From positions 189,870 through 253,869 of the forward strand of contig ML210167.1 in the NCBI GenBank assembly GCA_004369085.1: DNA of 64,000 nt. The letters run 5' to 3'. Under the pieces are notes generated by a model. The model saw only the letters and a program-made list of their open reading frames with translations. It was not told the DNA's origin and did not search any database. Shown in pieces: positions 11,185 through 23,237 of the stretch. The position numbers were made by a program, and so were the translations under genes. The first letter of the stretch is position 1. Each line of letters opens with the position of its first letter. This stretch comes from Coprinopsis marcescibilis (Eukaryota; Basidiomycota; Agaricomycetes; Agaricales; Psathyrellaceae).

Positions 11185-12688
11185 ATGCACTCAAGCCATT
11201 TGTCAATCAGCACTCATATTTTCTTGACCGGGGCCACCGGTGAGCCAAGGTTCTCTCGCTCACGGCGCTTACATTTGGCTTAACATTGGCGCCATCACCC
11301 TAGGGTATCTCGGAGGCAGCATCCTAACCCGACTCCTCTCTCACCCGTTGTCCGAAACCTTTCGGCTTACCGTGCTAGTCAGGGCCCCAGAGAAGGCTAC
11401 TCAGTTCAGAAAGATGGGCATTCATGCAGTTGAAGGCTCCAATACCGACTTGGAGCTGGTCAGGAAGCTCGCTTCAAATGCGGACATCGTTGTTGCCTGC
11501 GTAATCCCCCGCTCCTGACCTCTGTAGCCTCAGCACTGACATGAGCCACATATCATTCATCTCTGTGGCTAGACGGATGCCGACGACCTTGAAGCTGCAA
11601 AGGCAATCTTGGAAGGCTTGAAGGAGCGGAACAAAGCCACTAATCGCGTCCCTTCTCTGATTCACACCGTCAGTTCTGGCTCTCTATTAGCCGACGATCT
11701 CTAACGAGACTCTGCGCAGTCTGGTACAGGTAACTGTCGTCAAGCTGCTATGCCCCACTCATTACCAGGCTTCTTGACCGCAGTCGCTCCTTACAGGTGT
11801 GCTCATCGATGACGCAAGAGGCATGCATGCCTCGGACAAGATATACGAGGACCTTGACATTTCCGCATTAGCGGCAATCCCCCGCACACAGCCGCATCGA
11901 GAGGTGGACCTGCAGATCATTGACGCTGATAATGAAGGTAGGGTAGCAACGTTCACACAGGGTCCAACAATTGGAAGAGTCTAATTCGCGGCGTTCATCT
12001 TCATCAGGCTATGTCAAGACATACATCGTTCTCCCCAGCCTTATTTATGGTCGCGCATCAGGTCCATTGGTAGATGCAGGTCTCCAGAACCCTCGTTCCC
12101 AGATCATCCCTCAGCTAGTACATGCAGCAATTTCGCGTGGCCGTGCGGGTGTGCTCGGCAAAGGCGCGAACATCTGCTCCAATGTACACATCGCTGAACG
12201 TGCGTGCTATTTTTGGCTCCGGTCAAGTTACTTCTCATCTTGTTATCGCAGTGACTTCATTGTATATCTTGTTGATCGACCTGATCATCGCCAGCGAAGA
12301 ACTGAATCACGATGAACTCGGGAAATCAAGCACTCGGGGACGCTCACCTTTGCCAGGTTCTCGTCCGCGAACACCGGTGGTACTAGATCCCTCTGCCTTC
12401 ACCCATGGGAGATCCGGCTACTACTTTGCCGAAAATGGCGAGCACACCATGCTCTCCGTCTCCGAAGCTATAGGAAAAGCAATGGTCGACTTGGGACATG
12501 CGACAGACCCGGAACCGAGCGAATTCACTGAAGCTGAGAAGAAGAAGTACTTTCCGGTCTCCAAATATCTTGAAACGAATGCCAGGTGCAGGGCAGAAAG
12601 GGCCCGTCTTCTGGGGTGGAAGCCAAAGAAGACAACCAAAGATATGCTTGCAAGTATCAAGTCGGAGATCAAGTTTGCAGCAGATTAA
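11185..12688 (+). CDS. NAD(P)-binding epimerase-like (extended/atypical SDR) protein
   Basis: The first exon encodes MHSSHLSISTHIFLTGATG and joins the second at GYLGGSILTRLLSHP, giving the Rossmann nucleotide motif TGATGYLGG. It continues with LTVLVRAPEKATQF, HAVEGSNTDLELVRKLASNADIVV, LIHTSGTGVLIDDARG, YVKTYIVLPSLIYG and the C-terminal FTHGRSGYYFAENGEH. The order is that of fungal NmrA/NAD-dependent epimerase family proteins, usually near 350-370 residues. A clear YxxxK catalytic pair is not visible, which suggests an atypical SDR, and the substrate cannot be predicted. At least six short introns. The tail ends KSEIKFAAD. Confidence 0.78.
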
Positions 12689-12781
12689 ACGTGCGTAAAG
12701 ATTGTAGTGTACAGTGATATATGTGTGTATATATAATACAAAGATCATAATGCTATGTTGTCCATGATTAAGAAAGAAATT

Positions 12782-13769
12782 TTATGTGTGCTTGTCAGCT
12801 TTGACCCTAACATCCTCGGCTACGTTGGCAACCTTTCCAGCTGCCTGCCGTTTCAAACGGTCGGCCTCGGACTCAAACTTGTCTCGGCCCTCGCGCAACG
12901 CATCTTCGCCTTCGTTGACTTTGTTTTTGCCTGCACCCAGCCAGCTGAACCACCCCTCTTTAACCTCTTCCCCGGTTCGCTCGGCGTCATTTCTCAACTC
13001 GGAAGTCTTTCTGCTGGCATCGTTGCGGAATTCTGAGGACTTCCTGTCAGCGTCACTTCGCAGTTCCGAAGCCTTGCGCTCTGTGGTGTTGCGAGCGTCG
13101 TGGTAGAGGTCCTCCGTAGAGTCTCGAGCACGGAGAAGCGAGTCCTTGGTGGTTTGCTTAGCCGAGTCGATCTTCTCTCCAGCTTTGTCAAAGAGTCCAC
13201 GAGCTTCCTGCTCGACATCCTGTTTGGTTCGCTCTGCGCGACTACGAGCCGAGTCATAGGTCTCTCTAGCATTGGCCTATGAACGTGTGAGCATAAATAC
13301 AAAGGATGCCATTAAGCAGAACCTGTGTCATACCTGAACGTGATCGACTCTTTCTTTACCAGATTGAAGAGTATCGCGGGCTCGTTCCTTCGCAGCGTCC
13401 ACAGTATCACGGGCATTCACCCTAAGTCGCTCTTCATCGTGCTGCTTCTTCTTGTCGAGACTGACACTATCCTTCTTGCCACTCATGAAGTAGAAATAGG
13501 CAAGGGCACCCCCGGCCAGACCAAGACCTCCATATAGGAATGCGTTGCTGTTGCCCTGTTTAACAGGGCGAGGAAGAGGATCGGGGACATCTCCCGGAGG
13601 CGGAGGGTATTTGGAGTCAACTGCATAAGTTCTAACAAGCTATATGGAGCCTGTCAGTCAAGAACGGTATGCACATTGGACGGATGACCACTACCTTGGC
13701 TGCGAACAGGGAACTTGGCACAAGTTGCCTTGAATTTCGGGTGGTCCTGACGACTTGAGTGCGCAACAT
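12782..13769 (-). CDS. Mitochondrial LEA-like coiled-coil protein with one membrane anchor
   Basis: The start MLRTQVVRTTRNSRQL is a classic Arg-rich, acid-free mitochondrial presequence, with LVRTYAVDSKYPPPP after the first intron as a likely cleavage zone. A single glycine-rich helix (LYGGLGLAGGALAYFYF) follows. The rest, about 200 residues, is highly charged and helical, with no aromatic core, and includes three consecutive 11-residue repeats of the type RKxSExRxDAx. This is the composition of LEA group 3/4 proteins and of fungal helical mitochondrial membrane proteins. An inner-membrane-anchored stress or membrane-shaping role is plausible, but it is only an inference. The C-terminal WFSWLGAGKNKV is the only hydrophobic spot in the tail. 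Confidence 0.7.
12980..13078 (-). repeat. Three tandem 33-bp units coding for an 11-residue helical repeat
   Basis: Within the LEA-like gene, three successive 11-mers are read: RKASELRSDAD, RKSSEFRNDAS and RKTSELRNDAE. The period of 11 fits the right-handed coiled-coil geometry of LEA_4-type proteins. Confidence 0.8.
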
Positions 13770-16205
13770 AGTAGAGTTGAGAGAGTCTTTGGGATATAAA
13801 GGAGGTCAAAGAAGGTGATAATTTGTTGGGAGTGTGCCCCGATTGTCCTCCTTTTCCTTCTTTATAGATGCTCACCGAATTTATGACGACACCAGAATGG
13901 CCAAAGCGTCTGTTTGACGTCACTGATGCTCCCATCATGCGATCTCGCAATCTTATCTTATCTTGCCCGATATAGCTGAGGTGCCGCCACGTATGCCCCA
14001 GCTTGGCTGAAGAGGCCCTGCAAAACATTCGACACCCAACGACGCTAAACTCAAGAAGGGCGGCTGACGAAGATGTCTGATGATCCAGGTAGAGCCTCCG
14101 TCTAGCGGATCGATTCCCCAGTGTACAACAGACAAACAAATTCTTCGAACCAATTTAGAGGCGTCCGGGAAGAAAATCTTTCCGAATTCCTCGAGTTTGG
14201 AGACCTGCTCTCATTGAGGACCACCATACAACGTGTGATTCTTCAAGTTCTTGGCATCGGTAGATATAGCGAGTCTTGAGTTTACGTTTCACAGTCGCAA
14301 TCTCTATCTCTTGAGTACTTTCGAGGAAGCATAAAATTAGAACCACCTAGAGATCCCCGCTGGGGGGTTTCGATGCAATGTGCCGAATAGCTTTCCACCG
14401 CCGATGTCCTTTCTTGGTTCCGGGATTTTCATTTCAGGGATTTGATTTCACGAGCGTGTATCTTGTTCGATCGAAGCGGAATGACATCGTTGCGTTGGGG
14501 CCCCGGGGCACATACCGGCTTCTGCATAGTCGACAAGGTCAACAAGTATACCAGCACTGAACTGTTTCCTGATCAAACAGCATTATCCAGTATCGATAAT
14601 TTGCACTGTAAGCAAGTACGTATGTACAACCTTATCTTTGTCAGGGCCTCTGTTTGCCCCAGGTACATACCGAGTGTTCTTGGGCTTGTTCATCAATCCA
14701 TTCAAATTGTGACATATATCGGGCAGTCTTGGAAGGATGCACTTGTCCCGGAGAACAGATATGAAGCAAACAGACAGTAGGGTCGTTCCCGGTCCAGCGA
14801 GCAACGACGAGAGCGCAATACCGTGGTTGTCGGAATTCCCTAATGTTTGACCTATGTCGGGATGGACTGGCATGCAGTACCACACCTTGAAGAATTTCGA
14901 ATCGAGGAGAAAAAGAAAATCGAAGGCAAGCCATGAAATGGCAAGGGTCCACCGGAAGAGAAGTAAGCGGGGCGGGGAAACAAACCAAGTTCTCTCCGAA
15001 TCTCTAAGTTCGTCCGTTGTCAACCAATGACTCCACTCTGTGCGTTAATGTTTCTGTTATGGTATTAGGAGATACGAAGACGACGGGTTTGGAGCACGCG
15101 GAGACTTACAGGGGAATGTGACAAAAGTTGAATGTGGGATTGCACAAAACACACTCGAAAGTTGAGCCCTGAAGGGACGGAGACGGAATCAGTTGAAACC
15201 TTGCGAGAATGCAACGATCCTCCGAAGACAGTGGGCGCTGGATTCTATTTGTTCGAACGCCGACCTGGAATCCTGTCGTAGATTGACAGTAGCATCAGGT
15301 TCCTTGGCAAAGGTCTTCGAGGGAAATGCTGAGGAAGCAAAACTAGTAATCAGATCAAGAACAATCCGACTTAACCCAGAATACAAATTTTGGCATGACA
15401 TCAATAAAAGGCTGTAAGCACAGAGTAGCCTTCGGAATGAGATACTTGTACCCAATCCTGCGCACAGTTTTACTGACTGAGGCAATTACGAAACATGTAG
15501 TCGGTTGTCCGGAAATTGATCACGAACAGCCATAGACAAGGACGTTCATTGAACATAGAGTACCAGAGCTGACTGTAAGCTTTACCATCCGATGATTGAC
15601 TGCAGGATGAATCACAGCCTCTTTTCACCAACCAAACCATTTGTTATACACGAAGATGTCGACGAGTGCACAGCGTTCTCCCAATTAAAGAGACTGGAAC
15701 GTGAGTGGCGATGCACACGTGTTGTGCATTTCCAGGAGGCAACCGGTTGGTGAAAGGCCGTTGAGAGAGATGTGGGAGACTCCAAACCGATTTTTAGAGG
15801 CGAATTGGGAATAAGAATCTGAGGTTAGAATGGAGGGAGGAAGACGAAATGGCAAGAGCAAAGTGGAGGAGATCTGCACGTGCGGGCCATCAGTAAGCCT
15901 TGTGGTCCCTGAGAATCCATGAGATCCAGGATTATAGGTCGCGATCTACTTATATATTAACCCTGGCCTGCTACAATTGCTTCCCCTTGAACCACTTTCC
16001 CGGCTTGACGCTCGTCTCCTCCCTCTACCTTCTCTTACAGGACATAGCCCGTGTGCTGTGTGCTGAGCGCGTATTAGGTTCGCTGCTCAGGTCTATAAAG
16101 ACGATAAGCCGCAGCGACCCTAACTTCGGTCGTTATCCTAGGTCTTCCCCCACAACTTTCGCCTTCTGAGCGCCGCCAAAGACACTCTGTTCTTTCGCCT
16201 CCGCT
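13770..16205. other. Gene-poor 2.4 kb region with the promoter of the Zn2Cys6 gene
   Basis: The longest frames (for example 14583-15023 minus, 146 codons) have no recognisable domain, no matching splice pattern and unusual Trp/Phe/Leu content. No tRNA fold, tandem repeat or transposon end was found. The right end carries a TATA box and a pyrimidine-rich tract in front of the transcription factor. The LEA-like gene promoter is at the left end. Confidence 0.5.
15951..15958 (+). promoter_or_regulatory. TATA box of the Zn2Cys6 transcription factor gene
   Basis: TATATATT lies about 250 bp upstream of the start codon and is followed by a C/T-rich stretch (16010-16040), a common fungal core-promoter layout. 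This implies a 5' leader of roughly 200 bases. Confidence 0.5.
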
Positions 16206-19200
16206 ATGGCGAATCCATTTACTTCGAATCAGCATTGGGACCAGTCCCAGATGTACTATTCGCAGCAGAATATGCAGCTCGATCCAGAGCTGAATTATGG
16301 CCAGTATCCGGAGCCCGACCAACAGAATCGCCAACCTCGACATCAGATGCCGCAACCTCAACAACAGCTGCCGCAATACCCGAACCATTATCAGCAATAC
16401 ACACAGACGCCCCCGGGTTCGAACCCAACATCGACACTGCAGGGTGCTCTCCATACCAACCAGGCTTTATCAACGCACTCGAGGTCATCGTCTTACAACA
16501 GCAACTCGCTGCCGACCCCAGCCTCTGCCAGTTCGTTTAGCTCCACCATCTACGGCTCGAGCAATGGCCAGCTTGCCAACCAAGGGGCTTACCACAGCAA
16601 CGCGTTCACATTTGGCACCGCCAATGTTCCCCTTCCACTGACCGGGATTGATAACTCAGTCCAGAACTCGGGCATGCTTACTACATCTCCTGATGCCATG
16701 CAGGATGTGTTTCAGCCAATACTAGGAAGCCAGGACCTCCAGAACAGGTTCCTACCCCCGAACAAGGCTCCATCAAACCTCCCTGGCCCTTCCTCTGCCA
16801 AGCGTCAGCGCGCAGAGATTCAACCTGAGGAATTCTATTACGAGGACCAAGAGCAGGAACAAGAAAACGAGCAGAACGATTCCAAGGACTCCAGCAAAGC
16901 TAAACCGTAACTATCTCCCATTGATCGGGCTCTCTCCACCTCTAACCGCACCTCTCCATAGCACCCGTGCATGTGCCAGATGCAAAAACCTCAAGGTTAA
17001 ATGCGAAGTCAAAAACGAGGGTGACCCATGCAAACGTTGCCTTAACGGGGGCCACGAATGCGTCATTCCCGGTCGGAAAGTTCGCCGCGTACCACCGTAA
17101 GTTACTGACCACAGGGTGATAAGATGATCTTATTGACGTTTTTGACAGTAAACGGGAACACCTCATTAGTCAGATTCAAACGCAAGCTAAAGAAATCGAG
17201 CGGTTGATGTCGCAGCTTGAGGCCGCCAACGCTGTGAAGAAGGAAGATGTATCGCAGGAGCAACAACGCCAGTGGACGCCCTCCAGCGTGTCGTCTCCTG
17301 TTCTGGACCCATCTGGCAGCAGACCACTCCTAGATTCCGACGCCCCAGAGGACCCTTCGAACGCAGCAGCCAATAAGGCCATCGAGGATTGGATTGCCAA
17401 AACTCGGGAAAACATGCAAGAATTGACCTTCATCTGTCTGGCAGAAGGCGGTGTTCCAGAAAGTTACATCGTCGAAGAAGATCCCGATGACCCCTATTCG
17501 AGCAGCGATGATGAGTATGTCGAAGCATCTGAAGACTTTGAAGGATTCGGCAACGGGAATGAACGGTACGAAGTAGCTGTTGAAGATCCGGACGGTGCAC
17601 CCTCCACCGACCCAGAAAGACAGTCTCGCAAGATTCGCCATAGATCGTCTGCATCGAGCATGGGAACTACAAAGAGCACTACTGGGAGTCGGAAGAAGAT
17701 CACAAGCGACCATGGCAAACCAGCAAACCTTCCAGTCCCTGCGGCCCCCTTCGGTCTGATGGCGAAGATGAGCTTGAAGCCTCGCGCAAGGAGTCGCGTT
17801 CCCAGTGAATGCGACGAGCAAGAAGACAATAGCTCAGGTATCGCGAACGAGAACTTTTTCAAACCTTGTGAGTAATTCACCAACATCACATTGAATGTAA
17901 TGTCTAAGAAAGCACGTAGCTCCCGCTCCAGAACCTTTCTTGCGCCAATCTCGTGGCATACAGCACCAAGCACCCGCCATCCTTGCGAAGGGCCTCATTA
18001 CCCCAGAAGACGCCGAGAAGCTGTTCCAAATGTAAGCGAGTCCGTCAGAAGCTGTGATGTGGATGCTCATCTTGATCGTCATAGTTATTACACGGAAATG
18101 AACCTATCGTTATCGCTCTTGGACCCCGTACTCTATGATGCTAAACGAACATTTTGGCGCAGTCCTTTCCTGTTTACTGTCAGTGAGTACTGCATCTTTG
18201 ATCTTCTCTTTGAATTGTCCACCAACAGTTATCGTCAGTTTGTGCCATTGCTTCTAGATTCTATTCAGAACGTCCGACACTATATCCAGAAGCAATGCAG
18301 TATGCCCAAATCGCTGCCGGCAACGCGCTCATCAGCGGCACCAAGAACGTCGAGATGTGTGCTGCGTACATTCTCATGAGCTTGTATCCCATCCCTGTCA
18401 AACGGTGGGAGCACCAAAGGAGTTGGCTATACCTCGGACTAGCCATTAGGTACGAAACCGTGTTTGTAGAGATCATACACCCTGTCGTGCTTACCCAGTT
18501 GTCTACAGGACGGCAACCGATCTCAATCTCCACCTGCCTATAACCGCCAAACCCAAAAATGAAAACCATGCACGAGAGATGCTCAACCGAACGCGCATTT
18601 GGTTGAACTGCTTTAATGTCGATCGCTCTACTGGATCACAATACGGCAAACCTCCTATCATTGGCAACCATGATTATACAGCCAACCACTCCGAAAACTG
18701 GTGGAGATCATCGCCTCTAAACCTGCAACACTTTGACATCCACATTTGCGCGTACAACGCAGAGTTGAGGCTCATGTCCTCATTTATGGCCAAAATTTAC
18801 AGCGATCCTCATCACCCTACGGGTCTGAACAAGGTTTGTTGCTATCTATTCTGTATTTTGCACGGTTTGTTGAATGATATACCCATAGGATGTGGATTTT
18901 GAGGCCATCGCCACAGAGACTGATGATGAACTCCAGCAGTTGCAAGAGAAATGGTTCTCCATTCTCCGGACGACAGACCTGACCGAGCCGCAAAATCGAT
19001 TCCGTACTGGCCTCCTCCGGTTAGCATATAGTTATGCTCGCCTTATTGCACTATCGTACGGCTTTCAGCATGCCTTTGGCAAAACGGACGGCCAGGATGA
19101 GAACCCGTTCTTGACCAGGGTATGCCCACCGCAGTTCTCATGCTCACATTCTATCAAACTAACGAGCCGTTTAGTGTCGTAACGCCGCGTCTGATGTGGT

Positions 19201-20174
19201 GCGTGTTGTTGTGGATGATCTCTGCTGTCCTGAGCAACGTAAGTGCTTCATTACCTATCGCCGTGGTCTTTTCGCTCACATCGGCGATCCAGGGCACTAT
19301 TTCAGACATGGTCCGGATGCTCAAAGTGTGTTCGTAACATTTGCTTCTGCATTCCTCGTGAAGGTAAGGGCAGACATCTCCGTTTTTGGCATCAAGCTTA
19401 AAATGCCCCCTAGTTGCTGCAACCCAAATTTGCTTCCTACCTTACCCGAGAACAGCGAGTTGAGATTCGAAGCCTTGTTCAACAGGTTATCGATCTTTTG
19501 GGATCACCAGAAATCGCTATCGACGATCGGCATGGCCCGAAACTGTACTCTCGCTTCCTGAAAGGTCTATTGGATAAGCCTTTGGCCAGGATCGACCCGT
19601 CTTCCTCCTCAGGATCACCCACAGATACCAAACCGAACCGCAGCCGTTCCAAGCCTCCGAAACCATCCACAGGGCTTGAACAAACGGAATCCCAACCGCC
19701 TTCGGCAGACCCCTTTAACCTCGTCTTTAATCACCCATCCCCGACCACTAGTGCATCACTGTCACCCCCTCCAGCAGAATCAATGACCGATTTCAACACA
19801 TTCCGACCCGTTGGAGGAATAGATCCATATGCCCCTGACGCCCCAATTATGAACGCCTACGACGCCGCCACCAACGGATCCGGGGATCTCCTCATGTCTG
19901 ACTACTTCCAACCGGAGTTGCCGTTCGACGAAGAGATCATTAGAAGCTTCCAGGATCTCGCTGACCCGACAGGGTGGCAAGATATCTCGATGCCAGGTAT
20001 GCTCCATTGACATTTCATCTCAATCGCAACTCAACGTCTCCTTACATTGTAGTGGGGTTCAACTTTATGTCCCAGTTCCAACCTCAGTTCCAACAGAATA
20101 TGGGCTTGGACCTGCGCGCCGCAACCACAGCAATGCTTGCCGCTGACTCAAATCCGCCTTACCTGACTGCTTGA
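16206..20174 (+). CDS. Zn2Cys6 fungal-specific transcription factor
   Basis: A long Gln/Ser/Asn-rich N-terminus (about residues 1-230) leads to the zinc binuclear cluster, spliced across an intron: ACARCKNLKVKCEV then DPCKRCLNGGHECVIPGRK, spacing CX2CX6CX8CX2CX6C. A coiled-coil follows (REHLISQIQTQAKEIERLM). The middle region has LITPEDAEKLFQIYYTEM and the fungal TF core TFWRSPFLFTVICAIASRFY, then YILMSLYPIP and WLYLGLAIRTATDLNLHL. The C-terminus is Ser/Pro-rich with a possible acidic activation patch (PELPFDEEIIRSFQDLADP). About ten introns. It is convergent with the b5-dehydrogenase at 20457. Similar basidiomycete proteins carry the label prtT-like in my memory, but I cannot verify that. 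The target genes are unknown. Confidence 0.88.
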
Positions 20175-20456
20175 CCAGTTTTCGATGAATAGCAAATTTT
20201 CATCTGCTCCCGTACCAATTTTGGGTTTTATGTCATGTCTTGTGAATATGTTTTCATTTCGAATCTTTTCGGCTGATTGTTTCATATCCTGTGTTTCAAT
20301 ACTAAAACTTCTGTATCATTACCTTAAATCTCACGTCTTGCTAGCCATAATGCTTTGTTTATAACCGCTTTCATCTTGTATTATACCAACCAATCATATT
20401 GTACAGAATCACCTGCAGAAGAAACCTCGCAATTCAACTACCCAGATTTCACAGAC

Positions 20457-22997
20457 TCATAGTCGTGTGTTCTTTGGCATGGCACGCAGGGCTTGCCGGA
20501 CTCCCAGGTCGGACAAGACATCTTCTGCTCCTCCAAGGAGGGCATCGAAAGGGACTGTGCGGTAGTACTGGTTACGGTGATTGAGAAACTCATAAATGAG
20601 CAAGGAACAGGAAATGCGCTTACGTGCTCGACAAACAGGCCTACTCCTGTCTTTTGAAGTCCATGGCTGCCAAATATCTGCATTGCATCTTTGGCGCTGT
20701 CCTGCGCGGCTTGCGTCGCGTAGCTTTTGAGCAGAGAAATGGGTCTAGGAATATCTCAGGACATATAAACACCTCCAGACATCGTGGGTACTCACCCAGC
20801 AAGCTTCTTGGCTTGCTCTTTATAGCTCTTTAAAGGTGAGGTCAAACAAATGACGGTGTTGTGAGTTGACCTTGCTACTAACCATGTTGCACATTTGGTG
20901 GGTAATATTCTCAAGCCAATTCTGTGTAGCTGTGGCAATAGATGGTGAGTATTAGGTGACGGATAGAGCTTGGACAACGACGTACTCTCGGCTCGCGCTA
21001 TCATCGCGGCTACTCTTGAGCGTAAGGCCCCTTGCGTTGGGTCATCCCCTTCAACAATGCGTTGATTCATCCACCTAATGATTGCATGTCAATTTAGTTT
21101 CGTCCATCTTTTCAAATCGGGTTTACTTTAAACACTCTTCAACTACAATGAAATGTCAGAAAACAAATTTCATCACGATTCAAGGAATGCTTGCTCACCA
21201 ACCAACATCTGGCTCCTGGCCGAGCAGCAACACATGACCCATCGCTCGTGGTTGAAGTTGCTGGGGCAGCGGTTAGCAACCATGCTTCAAGTTCGTCTGA
21301 TAACCAGAATTTACCTGAGAATTACGAAGATTCCGTTTCCTTCTCCGCCAAGGGTATTGCTCACCGGAACTTTAACGTTATCGAAGGTAACAAAAGCGGT
21401 TCCAGGGGATGATGAGTAGCTAGTTTTTATCGGCCTCGTCTCCAAGCCAGGGCTGCGTTCTACCAAGATAACGGTCAAACCGTCCTCTGTTTTGCATCCT
21501 ACGGTGAAGTAGTCGGCGTAACTGCAAGTCAAGAGGTTATTGGTGTCTCGATTGTTCAGCCTGAAGAAAGATTTACACTCCGTTAGTAATCCACTTCTTT
21601 GAACCTGGGCAGAGCATGAATGTTAGATTGGAAAGGATAAATAACGAGGCACAACACAAGGTCTCACCGTTGATTATCCAGTGCTCGCCATCTGGAGTCT
21701 TGACTGCTGTGGTATGCAAGCCACTGACATCACTGCCAGCTTGGGCTTCCGAGATCGCTAGGCAGATGGTCTTCTTCCCGGAGAGAGCCTCGGGGACTAC
21801 TCGAGCTTTGAGTTGTTCGTTACCGAAGTTAATCACTGGGGGCAGGCCGATGACTAGCCCAGATAGGATCGCTGTGCAAACACTTTTAGGTGAGGATGAT
21901 TGGAGTCGGGGGTCGGGCTCGAGGTACGTACCGTCCCCATAGCCTCTCATGACACTTCGGGCCAGTTCTTGATTAAGGATCAGCTACGAGGTACCACTGT
22001 CAGTGTGAAACAGGTGAAACAGGGGGTCTAGGCGAACCTCGTGGAAGTAGTCGTATTCTTCTGGCTTCACTATGCCATACATCAGCTTTCGACCTTGTAG
22101 ATGCTTTCCGGGCCCGAGTCTCATCGCGGGTAGATTGCAGTCCCTGGAATCAGGTTCCCAAGTCAGCTGCATACAACGCTTTTGCGTAGCAAACACTTAC
22201 ATCAATTTATCCATTACTTCCTGCGAGGGTTGCCCACCAGTCTCTTCTTTTACCTGTGCATGCCAATGCGCCATAAGGCTCATGTAAACCCCAAGAGGAA
22301 AGCTAGTTTGGCACTCACAAGCGCATCGGGCATTACAACTTCAGAGAACAATAGTCTCATGGCCATCTGGAAGTCTCTATGGCTCTGTCGTGGAAGTCAG
22401 GGACTGCTTCGTAGCTGGATTATGTTAATACCGTCGCTAGCGTACCTGGTTATAGTAAGGACTGTGGTAGCCCTCGGCTAGCCATGTAGGTTCTGCATGA
22501 GGGACTCGACTAAGCTGGGGGCCGCGTCCGCCCAGGATCTTAATGGCTTCAACCCCTTCGACCACTCCAATTCGAAGAAGTTGATATTCGGGCTTGCTTA
22601 GAACTTCGTGTCGGTGTAGACCATAGAAGGCAGCTGTTGCGTCTTGTCCCGCTATCCCAAACCGACGTCAGTTTTTTCGGAACTACCAAAAACTTTTGAA
22701 CCTAATGCACGAACCAATTTCGGGATCCATTATCACAGGCAACCCTCCTGGATGCTCTTCTGCGAAGTGTGTGAGGTCATAGACTGAGTCTTCGATGATG
22801 ACCCACTGTAACCAATCCGTCAACAACGAGGGTACCCGTGGAGTTTGGAAGAAGGTCTTAACGCACCAGGTCGTCTCTTCTGTTGTGCTGGAGAAGCAAC
22901 GATGAGGTTTCAGTTTACCGTTTCTGAACGCGCTCGTAACGTGCTATCGTACCTTGCTGACCTCTTCTCGGGAAAAGGTTCTCATTTTAGTTGCCAT
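20457..22997 (-). CDS. Cytochrome b5-acyl-CoA dehydrogenase fusion, paralogue 1 (divergent)
   Basis: The spliced start MATKMRTFSREEVSKHNRRDDL opens a b5 domain with the axial-ligand motif AEEHPGGLPVIMD and second His in AAFYGLHRHEV. After the linker (HAEPTWLAEGYHSPYY) the dehydrogenase follows: MRLGPGKHLQG, KPEEYDYFHE, LARSVMRGYGDG, ISEAQAGSDVSGLHT, KKWITNGVYADYFTVG, SNFNHERWVMCC, ending LGGAEDVLSDLGVRQ and PKNTRL. More than ten introns. The enzyme would oxidise acyl-CoA to enoyl-CoA with FAD, passing electrons to the fused heme. Two features set this copy apart from paralogues 2 and 3: the FGKPL..Q flavin-contact segment is replaced by VEGDDPTQ, and GGRG is changed to GSHG. The C-terminal TRL is a weak PTS1. 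All exons join without forced frameshifts, so it is probably expressed. Confidence 0.82.
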
Positions 22998-23237
22998 TGG
23001 GTCAGGGGAGAAAGTACTGAGGGGTAGTGGGCCCTAGGTTAGCGTTAAATAGCATCAAGCCAGGGGTATGTGGGAACTGCGCGAGGACATGGCAGATTTG
23101 CTCGAGTCCGCCATGGACCCACTCGGTGTTGCGGGCAACCTGGATACACAATTGACGTGCCAGATCGCGGTGATTGGTCTGAAAGACCCTTATCATCGAA
23201 GCAAATCCCGGACCATTTAATTCGCAGTCGAAGAGAG

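Noticed and set aside
14583..15023. 146-codon minus frame in the gene-poor region
   Set aside because: No recognisable domain, odd aromatic-rich composition and no supporting splice or promoter context.
22320..22440. Apparent frameshift in dehydrogenase copy 1
   Set aside because: A normal intron (donor GTACGC, acceptor CAG) joins SPYYNQ to SHRDFQMAMRLL in phase, so no mutation is needed.
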